Assembly (NCBI RefSeq): GCF_932526225.1
Contig: NC_064044.1
Span: forward strand, 9,868,050 to 9,932,049
Source of the DNA: Nematostella vectensis
Lineage: Eukaryota; Cnidaria; Anthozoa; Actiniaria; Edwardsiidae
Direction: 5' to 3'
DNA: 64,000 nucleotides
The notes below the pieces were generated by a model. It made no database searches. It was not told the DNA's origin and saw only the letters and a list, made by a program, of their open reading frames with translations. Shown here piece after piece: positions 38,601 through 52,000 of this stretch (the stretch's first letter is position 1; each line of letters begins with the position of its first letter). The position numbers were made by a program, and so were the translations under genes.

Positions 38601-41600
38601 CATTGGTGGAGAAGCTGTGACTATTCACACTGGCAAAGAACCCGGGATTTTACGCATTGATAGAATAACAATCCCGTGACTATAGGCACCGATAGGGAAC
38701 GCGCGACTATATGTCGGTTGAAAAGCAATGGCTCTTCAAATTGGCGGAGAACCCGCAACGCTAAACATCGGATGAAAACACCTCGACTCAAAATATTGGT
38801 AGAGAACCTGTGAATATACACACATTGGTGGATAACCCATGACACGTTTTGGTGGAAAGCCCTTAATCTACACAGTGGTGGAGAACCTGTTACTATACAC
38901 ATTGGTGGAAAACCGCTATTAACATTATGGTGGAAAGCCCTGAATATAAACAGTGGCGGAGAATCTGTGTTCTAAGAATTGGTATAGAAGCCATGACCAT
39001 ACACATTTGGGGAGAACGCGTGACAGTTCATACTGTGTAAAGCAACAATCTTTGTAACGTTGAAATCTTAAGCGTCCGAGTAAATTTGATTACAGATTAT
39101 ATGTTAATAATCTAAATAGAAAGACCTTTATTGGTATTGTCTGCATTTTTAAGTGTGCACGTACCTTGAGGTAGTAGACGAGTAGCTCGTTCATGGCTGG
39201 ATCTGCATTCAGGTTCACAAGATAAAACTTGTTCTTTTCCACGCCAATTCCAGATGACTGTATGGAGATGCCCATATCTTCTAATGCCTTGTGCCTCTCC
39301 TACAGATACACCCACATCAAATCAAGCACATGAAGTTGTTGCTGGTATTAAGCCCAGATCGCGCCTATCGTTTGTGTTGTTTGTTTGTATGCAATGCCAC
39401 AAAGAGTCTATAGCACGCAGTAGAAGAAACCTAGTCAAGCGCCATAGGATAGCTGAGGTTACAATACATTGGGTACATCAGGCCCAAAAGCTGGATGGAG
39501 TGCCGGCGGACCATTTTGACAATTCAAGCCAAACCCAAACCCTACCCACCCCCTGTCAATACTCACTTGCTGTATCTCCTCTGTTTGTTTTACCTTCTAC
39601 TCCCAAGACATTGTACATTCGTTCAGCCTACACACCCCCTGTCCATACTCACTTGCTGTATCTTCTCTGTTTGTTTTTCCTTCTGCTCCCAAGACATTGT
39701 ACATTCCTTCATAAGGTTCTCGTTCTCAGATATCATCTCCTGAATTTCAAGCTCCCCCGTCTCTTCTTGTATGGGAAAGCCAGCGATCTTGGACTGTAGG
39801 AGATGTTTAAGTCTTTCCACCTCTTCTCGTAGCTCGCGGATAATCTAGAAAAGCATATAACGTTAGTGTCAAGATTCCTCAAGTATTTTACACTTTTGTT
39901 TAAAATCTGCCCATGTACACTCAGTCAGTAGATCATGCCTAGATCATTGTTTTATAATAGGAAATATACGTTGTTAATTTGTTTTCGCAAAATTTGTGTT
40001 GATCCAATAGAAAACCAATAGAAATAGAAATAGAAATAGAAACCAATAGAAAATCATTGCAAAAAGTAACTTTTTTCTAAGTTCCTCATTGAATGCATTG
40101 TATCTCACATTGGCAATGTACTTTAATAATCCATAATAACCAGCATACACTATCACTAGCAACCCAAGAACATTGCCAGGGGTCCTAGGCAGTAACCGCT
40201 CTCTTTCTCTCTCGGAAATCCATCCACAACAGCTGTAGCCCCCACCCCAACCCGCTTTTTAAGTTCTGCCCACTCTCAAATAAGCTGATTTCACTACAAT
40301 CCCTACAAAAAGATATGGGAAACTTCGCATAACATCACTTCCCCGCTTTTTCTCACAATTAACATTGCTATAAAGTGTTTTCTTCAGCTGACTACGCAAT
40401 TCGCATTCAGATGATCATGTATGCTCCATCATTGAGGAGGAGAAAGGGAGGCGTCCCACTTTTATCTCGGATTGTAACCGCCGCTTGTTTCCAAGGTACT
40501 TACTCTGGCATTCGGATCTTCGTTGACCACAGCATGGTTCACGATCTTCTTGGCTCTGTCCGCGTATCGCAGAGTTGACAGAGTTTCCTCATAATTATCA
40601 GCAGACGGACTGATGGTCGCAACCATTACCGTCTTGCTATTACCACCAAGGTTATCCTGCAAGAGTCACGAACTGTAGTAAGTAGTAATACAAATTATTT
40701 AACATACATCTGGACCCAATAACTTTAACTCGGGTAACTCAGACTCCCCGCTATCCTGAAACTGGCTTTAGGATTTTTAGGGGACTTGTTTTCTGTCACT
40801 TTTAATCACAGATAACTCAACTCCTAGCCTACTCAAAGTGATTGTTGTTTTTGCTTGAGTCACGTTGTATCCCTGCATATCGAGCAAGATCAGCAAATAG
40901 GTTTAGAGATTGCAATCAAATATCAAGAACATTATGGAGATGGACCAAATTCTTCAAGTTACTGTATCTTCTCCAAGCTTGCATTAGAACTACTGTAGTT
41001 TATCTTCAAGTTGAGCGAGCCATAAGCCGCTTGGAGGATGGTAGGGGTCAGGCACACAAAGATTTAGGGGTGGGAGACTTTTACATTAGTATACCTTGTT
41101 GAGAAGAGGGAATAAGATATGATGTTGATAAGGAAAGGGGGATTGGTATGGAAGAAATGAGGGCCTTTAAACTTGAGATACCTTTACACTTGAGAAATGT
41201 AGATGGGAGGGACTGAGCATGTGTTGATGAGGAAAAGAGAGAATGGTAAGAAACTATCAGCTTTTATTCTTATACAAATAACACCTTTAGTTACCTTCAG
41301 AAGCCAAGTAAGCACTGAGTCTCGGTAGGGCACAAAGTGGGCACCCTTCTTGCCATGCTTTCCGGCAGACTAACGTCACAAAAAGTAATAAAACAAGATC
41401 ATATGAGACCAAACCAGGTCATAACATAAAAAACAAAACAAGCGAAGTATATATCAAAGCTATAACTGGCCATAGCTCTGGTGTAAACGCTACAATTTGT
41501 GTACCATTGGCTATTCAGGCCCAGCTCACTTGCACAGTACCAAATTGATTTTCTCAGCTGCTGAGCTTCAATTATGGCCCCACGATAATAATTTGAGTGG

Positions 41601-44600
41601 TGAGAACCTTCCATTTTTCCAATCAAACGCATTTTTTTTTGTAGACAGTTGTATTAGAGACATAACTGTCATGGTGCATAAAGACTTTAGATTAATCAAC
41701 CAATTGCTTCCATTGGTCAAAGAGAAATCTCAAGTTGAAAAAGGCTCAAGTTAAAAAAAGGCAGAACTAGCATTTATCAAAGAATGGCTCAATACAAAAA
41801 AAACTAAACTAAAGTTTTTTCAATTTTTTGCTCCTAAAGTCCGACGCATTCACACGTGCACTTTGCTCACTGCCTCGCTAGGCTAAAAAGTCACAGTGTG
41901 TACGTCATTACATCTCGCGAGCAACTGAGGCAAAATTCTCTCCTCCTTGAACTGTCAGTTTATGGGCTTGAGAGGCAGTGAGCATGAAGCATGTGTGAAG
42001 TTTTGCTCACCATGTGCGCAGGGCTGAAGAACAAGCATTCCTATAGGTGAAGAGGGTGTTTCTATTGAACAGAACCACCCCCTGGATCCTGGTTTATGCA
42101 ATTGCTTAGCAAACACTGACTCCCACCTGTTCTGCAAGGCTTGAGATGACCTGGCCCAGGGTGACTAGGGACCTATTGATGTTACTCCCCTCCTTAAGAC
42201 GGTCACCCTCGGCACCTGTCTTGCATGCCCGCTCACTGCCAGCCAGATCAACCAAGCTAAGTTTGCTCACTTTCTCACCTATGGACTGTGTATAATCACA
42301 GGGTGTAATATTAATAGTGTGAATAACTCAGGGTGTGGTCTTAACTGGGGTGAGTAAGACAGGTGTGGTGGGTATCACAGGGTGTGATCTTAGTAAGGGT
42401 GAATAACACAAGGTGTGGTATTGAAAATAACACAGATTGCAGCCTGAAAAGTTTAAATATCGAAGGGTGGATAACACAGGGTGTAGTCTTAATGGAGGTG
42501 AATATCACAGGGTTAATAACACATGATGAAGCATTTGTTGAATTGAATAACAAAGTTCCCAGTGTTGCCTTGTGAATAAAACATGGTGTACAGCTTTTGC
42601 GGGGGTGAATAACATAGGGTGTGTTAATACAGTGAGTAATACAGAATACAGGGTGTATTCTTCCCATTACTCACAAGGAATTATCAATGGTATATCGATG
42701 GTATATCAAGGTATACTGCTATTAAATATGCATAATAATTATAACAAGCTGCCCTTTCCCTGGCCCGACCCTACCTCTGTCTGGTGGTCATATTCAGTCC
42801 TAGCAAGGAGAATGTTAAAGACAGCATGAGAACGGCTACTTTCTGTGTTCATTCGTGTGGCAGCTACTGTCCTTGACTTGTTTCCTTCCATCATGATCGC
42901 CTCTATGTCCTACAAAAAAACAAAAGGTTTTGAAGAATCCTGAGGGGGGAATCCTGAACAAAACTGTCTACAACAAAAAACAGCCAAAGACTTGAAAAAA
43001 AGTATCAAACACATACACAGAAAATACTACTAATACCATAAAACATTTCATGGGTTTCCTCAAAGCATTATTGATCAGTTCCAACATCAATAAACACAAG
43101 TACAGTTAATGTTCTCAGAAGCAAATAATCTTACAAAACAACATTCTTTCACTAAAGGAGAACCGTATAAACTGTGTATAGAGAGTTTTAGGTTTTCTGT
43201 CATGAGTATGGTTTTCTGTAAGCCATGAGTATGGTTTTCTGTAAGCCATGAGTATGGTTTTCTGTAAGCCATGAGTATGGTTTTAAGTAAGCCATGAGTA
43301 TGGTTTTCTGTAAGCCATGAGTATGGTTTTCTGTAAGCCATGAGTATGGTTTTCTGTAAGCCATGAGTATGGTTTTCTGTAAGCCATGAGTATGGTTTTC
43401 TGTAAGCCATGAGTATGGATTTCTGTAAGCCATGAGTATGGTTTTCTGTAAGCCATGAGTATGGTTTTCTGTAAGCCATGAGTATGGTTTTCTGTAAGCC
43501 ATGAGTATGGTTTTCTGTAAGCCATGAGTTTGGTTTTCTGTGCGCCATGAGTATGGTTTTCTGTGCGCCATGAGTATGGTTTTCTGTAAGCCATGAGTAT
43601 GGTTTTCTGTAAGCCATGAGTATGGTTTTCTGTAAGCCATAAGTATGGTTTTCTGTAAGCCATGAGTATGGTTTTCTGTAAGCCATGAGTATGGTTTTAA
43701 GTAAGCCATGGGTATGGTTTTAAGTCTATGTAAAGTATGTTGCTCTCATTCATTGATATCAAGCAATGAGCGAACCAGATGAGCATGAGAAGCAAAAACA
43801 CTTATTTAGGCTGAACACTCACAGCATATTATTTAGGCTGAACACTCACAGCATATTATTTAGGCTGAACACTCACAGCATATTATTTAGGCTGAACACT
43901 CACAGCATATTATTTAGGCTGAACACTCACAGCATTTTATTTAGGCTGAACACTCACAGCATATTATTTAGGCTGAACACTCACAGCATATTATTTAGGC
44001 TGAACACTCACAGCATATTATTTAGGCTGAACACTCACAGCATATTATTTAGGCTGAACACTCACAGCATATTATTTAGGCTGAACACTCACAGCATATT
44101 ATTTAGGCTGAACACTCACAGCATATTATTTAGGCTGAACACTCACAGCATATTATTTAGGCTGAACACTCACAGCATATTATTTAGGCTGAACACTCAC
44201 AGCATATTATTTAGGCTGAACACTCACAGCATATTATTTAGGCTGAACACTCACAGCATATTATTTAGGCTGAACACTCACAGCATATTATTTAGGCTGA
44301 ACACTCACAGCATATTATTTAGGCTGAACACTCACAGCATATTATTTAGGCTGAACACTCACAGCATATTATTTAGGCTGAACACTCACAGCATATTATT
44401 TAGGCTGAACACTCACAGCATATTATTTAGGCTGAACACTCACAGCATATTATTTAGGCTGAACACTCACAGCATATTATTTAGGCTGAACACTCACAGC
44501 ATTTTATTTAGGCTGAACACTCACAGCATATTATTTAGGCTGAACACTCACAGCATATTATTTAGGCTGAACACTCACAGCATATTATTTAGGCTGAACA

Positions 44601-45989
44601 CTCACAGCATTTTATTTAGGCTGAACACTCACAGCATATTATTTAGGCTGTCTATCCCTTAATCCAGGGCTTCTGGAATTACGCGGAAAAAAACTCAAAA
44701 TTATGCGTGATTCTTTGCTAAATTACGCGCTAAATTATGCGGAAAATCAATCATTACGCGCTAAATTACGCTGGATTTTGCAATACATTTTTTTTTAAAT
44801 CTAAATTTGGGTGATTCTTTACTAAATTACGTGCTACATAACACGGAATATCAACTGTTACGCCCAAACTACGCACGAAATAACTTGAAAAGTTTAATTT
44901 TTTGCGTGAAAATATCTTAGGCAAGTTTTCATTGGCTCCTAGCCACCAGCCAATTAAAAAAAGGTATTTTGTTATTAGTCCTAGGCCTTCGCGGTTTAGC
45001 AAAGAACGCCTCATTTTATTTGTTTTCGAAATTCAGTTCGAAATATCGCACTCTTACGAAGAATATCTCCCTTTTTTAGGAGAAATAGAGGTAAGAACCC
45101 TAAAAGAACACATCAGCTGTGCAATTAAATGTTTTGTCTTTCAAAATATAGCCAAATTACGAGGGATTACGCGAAAATTTGTGGATTACGCGGATTACGC
45201 AGAAAAAGCCAAATTACGCGCTTCCGCACAAGTGCGTAATTCCAGAAGCCCTGTTATAAGGTATGTACCAAGTGGGGAATAGGGGATGCCATGTTTCAGA
45301 ATCAATTGATGTAGCCCTCAATATATTTTTAAGTTTAACTTAAGATATGTGAATAATATTCTATGTTTTAGAGCATGGAAGGCTTGCAAAAACTGGGGTT
45401 ATATGCAATAAATTGTTTTATTTAAAGATGTACTTACTTCAAAAGATGATACCACAAGTTTTGTGAGCCCCTCTACATAGGGACCCATAACTTTATGCTC
45501 CCTTACTCTTAAACTTGCACTTCCACTGAAAGTACATCACAAAATGGCAATATTACTTACCCTTACTCTTTATCCCCCTTAAAGGGCATTTCCAATAATA
45601 GAAATGTCACATACAGTATCACTTTTCTCAGGATAAATAATTTACTCCATTTCACTAACAATCAGCCAGGGGGGGTGACACAACACACACCCGCCCCCCC
45701 TTTCTGGTCCCAAAAACGTCTTTCTACGTCTTATTATTTTCTTCAGAAATCACCCAAACCACATGGTGTAAGGGGCAGATGGGAATAGCTAAAAGATAGT
45801 GTAGAGGTAGCAAGCACCTCACTTAGCTATAAAAAAGTGGTATTCTTGACAAAATGGACAATCTGTATTTGTTGTTGTCGTTATTGCCAATTTATTTTAT
45901 TGTAAAGGGTTACACTTGAGTTGGAGCCGTGCTCTGCTGTGTCCACCTTATCGCTATTTCAATATGTGTTATAGTGGTAGAAGCCTATA

Positions 45990-46028
<39 letters not shown>

Positions 46029-49000
46029 GGAGGGAGGGAGGGAGGGAGGGAGGGAGGGAGGGAGGGAGGGAGGGACGGACGGACGGACGGACGGACGGAC
46101 GGACGGACGGACGGACGGACGGACGGACAGATAGATAGATAGATAGGTAAATATATAAAAAGATAAATAAATAAATGTGTGCCTGAAAATCTCCTGCGGG
46201 TACATACTTGTCTGATAATAAAAGCTGGACCATGATAATTGAACATGGTATAAGGTAAAAAAAGATTCAAAATGCAGTAAGTACTGTAGCAATCACAGCT
46301 TTCTCTTACCCTCTAGGACAGAGCAAATCCCTGACTTTCTCGTTATAGATTTCAATGTATGAGACTTCCACTTTATATGTTATGTCATGGTTGTCATTCT
46401 GATAAACAAACAAACATGAATTACACAACAATCACTGAATTACGCATTTCAAGAAGACTACACAAGAAGGTACCTAATATCAACTGTACCAGCATACCTG
46501 TCAAGGCTTCAGATTTTTTGGGGGAGGGGCGAGGGGTGGGTATACCCTCGCAGGTGTTTGCCATATACCTCTCGTGCACAAATTCACTTATCATCTCACG
46601 AGGGTGTTAGATAAATTGTGCTACACAAGGGAATTATTGTTTTAAATATGTAAATAGAAAAAGGTCAAAATATTGATCGCAGAGTTTTTTTCGGGAGCGA
46701 TAAAAATCGCTAAAAATTGGGAGATCTGGTGCTCAACACAGGAGAGCAATAAAAGGGTTTCAAAATCTTGAGACTCATGCTTTCTCTTACCCTCTAGGAC
46801 AGAGCAATGCAGGAGAGTTGACAGGTATAATGTTACTGTACTTTACTTTCAAAATCAGGTGAGATTTTGGTCTTTAAACATAAGCAATAATCAAGCTTTT
46901 GATCATAAAATGATTTTTGGACATTGTTTAAATATTTGATGAAACACATTTTAATTGTAAGTAATGTATAAATACACAATAAACTTTAATTTGTTGTTAC
47001 TTTACTCTGGTCATACAGTAGAAGATCAAATAGTATCTTTTTGACTTGGCAGCAATAGCTTGCAACTTTACTATTTTGATTTAGCAAGGTTCAGCATCTA
47101 ACCAGGTTGCTAATTTTTACAAACTGCTAACAAGAGAGCAAAAACCTAAATAAACATTAACTCACAAGCTATCCCAGCCCAGTCATAGAGAGAAAGTGAA
47201 GGCTCTGGGATCTTATAACAGAAATGATAGCAGGCTACAAGATTAGAAAAAAAAGTTAGTTTAGTAAACTGTACCTGTGAAATTCCTCTGAAGAGATTGA
47301 CACAAAGTCGTGGAATAATCCCCTTGTCTTCACCTGCACCCATCATTGTGTAGGTTTTACCTGAGCCTATCACAATTAAAGAAACATTAAGTTTATGGGG
47401 TGCTTTGGGATTTTGTGACATAGCAGAACATAAAGAGCTAAGGGAAAAAGTTTATGTATGTGTCATATTTGAAGGACAATACTTAACATCAATTAATTGG
47501 AAAAATATAATCCTGTTTGTTGTCAGGTTCTGTGATGTATTTTCTTCTATAAAAGGGATCAAATGGTTTGACCAATTTCTTTCATTAAAACCCAAAAGTA
47601 AAGTATAATGCATATGGCTACAAATTTTGGTACAATGCTAGTTTTAGGTATTCAATTTTGTATCCTTGATACTTTATCGGATAGGAGTTTTTTTATCAAT
47701 GATAGTTTTTTTTTTTTACATATAATATACTATCTGGACTATGGCACTATTAGTATACAATTAAAACTCTTTCAGGTCACATTTATACCTGAATACCTAT
47801 AGGAGATTGAGTTTAATCATTAAAACATATAGTACAGTATTACCTGTCTGTCTATATGCAAAGATACAGCATTATATCCCTAACTCACCCCTCCCAAACC
47901 CCATGGGACATCTTACTATAGATCAGTAGCACAATCATGACACCATTTTAGCAAAAACAACAAACTGTCGCACAAAATAGTATATATCTCTCTCAGTTCT
48001 TATGCTTTTCACATGAAACTTTTTATAATTGTAGTCCAATAACCAATTTACAAGACCAAGGAAAAAATATTATATTTCTGAGTAGACATTTCTTGACAAA
48101 AATCTAGAAATTTAATAAACACAGCAAATTTAGAATGTAACGCGTTACATTTCCGGTCTAACACCGCATCACAAAATAACATTTTAGTTAAATTTTCTTA
48201 AAGGCTTTTAAAAAATATGCTAAATTGAACCGACATAAATAAGGATAATAATATAACAAACATATACAAGTAATTTTAAACAAATTCATTTATTGTATTT
48301 GCAGATATTAAGATTTACAAAATATCGATGATGCGTCTAAACAGCATGTAACGCTCGTGTTATTAACAAACCTGCTCCACAAATAATGACCGATTTTAGG
48401 TACTATAAAAACAAATGTGATAAACTAAATTTTAATTTTATGATGGGCAACAAATAAACTCCTTGTAAGCGAAGTTTTCAGACAATCCACCAAATAGTTT
48501 TTGCGAAAAAAAGACAACCAATAATTCGGAAACACTTTCTGTTACATTGAAAATGAGTTTAATTTTACACCATCGCAATCACAAAACACAAAATTTAGTA
48601 ATAGTACTTTTATCAAACGGTACTCACTACGACATCCCCGCTTTGGGCTTGTGTTTAGCCGACATCCCTAAAGATTTCAGCCGAATTGCAATAGTTTTGA
48701 GCGAGAAAATCAAATTTCAATGATTCGGAAACACTTTTGTGCATTATTACAGTGCTCACAAAGCGTAACGAGCGTTACAGCTGGAAGAAAACGCGAAGAC
48801 AAACTGCTAAAATGTTTCAAAATATTGTCTCTGCTTGCTTCTTTCCTCGTCCTATGCCTAGAACAATAGATTTATGGGGGTCCCAGCACAAAATGCAGGG
48901 GTTTTGTGCATCATAAGTTAAAAATAAACGCCCGCAGGTATTGCACAGAGAGTGCGTAGCACGTGTAGTCGGTCATTCGGCAACACAATACACAAGCTAA

Positions 49001-52000
49001 CCTTTGAATATTCATATGGAAAATCCTGTTTCACGTAAGCAAGCTGCAGCACTCAAGAAAAAAGAAATAAAAAGGGCAAAAGACAAAGATTACTACGAGA
49101 AAAATCGCAAAAAGAAAATAGCTCAAGTAATCGAGCGGCGAAAAGCGAGACGAGAGGAGACAAAAGGCAAGTCACGAACAAGAACGGAAATAAAGAAAGC
49201 TGCGTCAAAGAAGAGACGCAAAGAACAACGAGCTACCGCCAGAGAAGAACTTGAAAGAAAAAGACAAATAGCAAGAGAAAAGGGAAAGGGTCCGTAGATA
49301 CCGCCAGAAAAATAAGGAAGAACAAGGACAGGAGAAAAAATTTTGCAGAACACTGGGGAGAGATTCAAGAACCGCACGTCCAAAAAACGTGTTACTGACA
49401 AGGTCAAAGATAAACTTCCGCAAACTCCCGAGAAAAAAGCCGAAGTACTAGAAGCTTTGATAAACAGCCCGAGAACAAGAAAAATACTTTCCAGGCAAGG
49501 GGTAGTGAAAACTCCAGAAGAAGAAAAAGAAAGTAACCTGTTGAAAGCCCTCGCGTCGGATATCTCTGAAGGTTTGAAACACGTCAAACGTTCGGGATCG
49601 AACGAAAAACGCGCTGCCTACAAAGCACTTAAATCACTTGCCTTTGGAGATAATATAAAAAAGTCGAGAGCAAAAAAGTCCCTAGGAAAGTTAGTCTGCC
49701 TTAACGAAAAGAGCATCAGTAAAGCCATCAAAACAAGGGAGGAGATTTTAAAGGGAGAAGGAGAAAGCTGGCTTTATGTAAAAAGAAAAACATGATGAGA
49801 TGCGCTCCCAGAAGAAGACGTTGAAAAAATTTACTGCTTCTGGGCCAGTTCGGCTAGTCGTCCTACAGGAGACAAAAGTGACTTTGTGAAAAACAGAGTT
49901 GGCAAAAAACAGTATTTAACCCACCCCAAGCATGTTCTCGAAACGAGCCAAACGGATGCTTTCCAGGAATTTGCGAAGCTTCACCCTGAAGTAAAAGTAG
50001 CGCAACGCAAATTCGAGATGTTAAAACCTTACTTTGTAAAACAAGCAAGAGAAAGGGACAGAAAATCTTGCCTTTGCAGAAAACATGTCGAAACGAAAAT
50101 TCTTTTCGACGCATGTATGAAGTTTCGAAAGGGTGTGGTCAAGACGACGGGAAACGAGAGCAAAGAGTCGCCCATTTTCAAAACGTTGACAGAAGCGGCT
50201 GATGCAACCTTATGCTCAAAGGAAGATGGGATAGAGCACCATAAAATCAAGTGCTTGGAGCGAGATTGCAACAGATGCTCTGTGGAGAAAATAAAACTAC
50301 TTCCAGAGGAGTCTAGCAATGAAGGAAGTGTTTGTTGGTCTAGGTACGAGTACCTACCCACTGGAAAATTCCTTGCCAATGGTCAAGAGAAAAAGAAGAT
50401 AGCCTTGGTCCCCAAAGAAACACCACCCTCAGAAATGTTTAAATATTTCAAAAAGCTTTTGGAAGCCTATCCCCTGCATTCATTCATGGCTAAATGGCAA
50501 CGTGAGCAACTTGATAATCTTTTGGAACACTTGCAACTTGGCCATGTCGTGTGCATTCACGACTATTCTGAGGGGTATGCGTGTCGCCAGCAAGATGAGA
50601 TCCAATCAGAGTTCTTTGACGTAGCCAAGGCTTCTCTACATGTTACCATCTTACATCGCCATGCTGTTGAAAGTAAAGACGGGATCACAAGCACAGAGGC
50701 TGAGCCACACTTGATCAAAGAGCACTTGTTTGTGGTTTCCGATGATCCGACGCAAGACCATGACAGTGTGCACAAAGCCCAAGAGCTTATGATTACCTGG
50801 TCAACGATGTGGGCTATAGCATTGAGCTCTTGCATGAATTTACAGATGGGTGCGCAGCACAATATAAGTCACGACACTGCATTGGAGATTTGTCATGTTC
50901 TCTGGCAGATTTTGGATATCCCATCCAAAGAAGCTTTTTCGAAACCTCCCATGCTAAAGGAGAGCAAGATGCTGCTGGCTCTCATGTAAAGCAGAAAACC
51001 AGCCAAGCCGTCCTACGCAGAAAAGCTAAAATCAATTCTGCAAAGGACATGTATGCTTATCTGGTTGCAAACTTTACAGAGCCAGCAGCAACTAGCTATG
51101 CTGCTCGTAGAACGGCTACCCAGCTGACGCGCCGTGTTTTCTTTTATGTTCCTGCAAAAGGAGAGGGTGCAGTCTCCAGGAACCGTGATGGGCGAAAGTA
51201 CAAGGAAGCAAAGGGCATAAGAAAATGGCACTGTGTCAAGACACTTCCCCAGCAAGAGAAGGTCCTAGTACGGCATCGGACATGCTACTATGTGAGCTGC
51301 GTTGTGAAAGATGAAGATTCATGTACCAATAAGGCATGGCTTGATGAGTGGAAAGAAGTGACTATCCCTAGAGATGGTTCAGTTGCTATCACTCGTCAAG
51401 CCACAGAGCAGCCTGCTCTTGATCATGATACAGCATCACACATGGCAGATCTGGCTGCGTGCGGCAGCACTGTTGCCATTGAGGCTGAAGGTGATAGAAT
51501 GTACGATTTCTATCTCCTCAAAGTCACGTCAGCAGGTGTTGAGGAGCTAGAACATGACTACACTGATGATTACCACAACACTGCACTGAGAGGAGAGTCT
51601 GTCTTGAAGGGGCATTTTTATCTCCGTGATAATATTCATGACATGACTTTCACCTTAAACGAAAAACGGATTGCAGTTGTTTATGCGGCCACTGTCCGCC
51701 ATATTTGTGGTGACCTCCCCACTAAGAAAAGAGGCAAGAAACATATTTACAAGCTTCCATTGAAGGAAAATGAAGCCATCCTTGCCGTTCTTTGAGAAAA
51801 GTGACATTTTAAAGTATTTAGTGTTACTTATACTGTATTCTGTGTGATATTGTAGTGGGAGCCACACCCGCAAAGCATTGTGGGTAAAACACAAAAAATC
51901 ACAAAAATCATGAAATAATGTAAAATATGAAATAATTTCAACTGTTTGTCAAAACATACTTCATAATTAGCCTGTAGAACCTTTGAATAGGGAAATTAAA

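Noticed and set aside
43087-43709. Several 120-200-residue minus-strand frames of [21 protein letters not shown] repeats
   Set aside because: A 23-bp repeat without stops keeps every frame open; three overlapping frames cannot all be genes.
43766-44662. 298-residue plus-strand open frame of FRLNTHSIL repeats
   Set aside because: It is the translation of a 27-bp minisatellite inside an intron; no exon signals or protein features.
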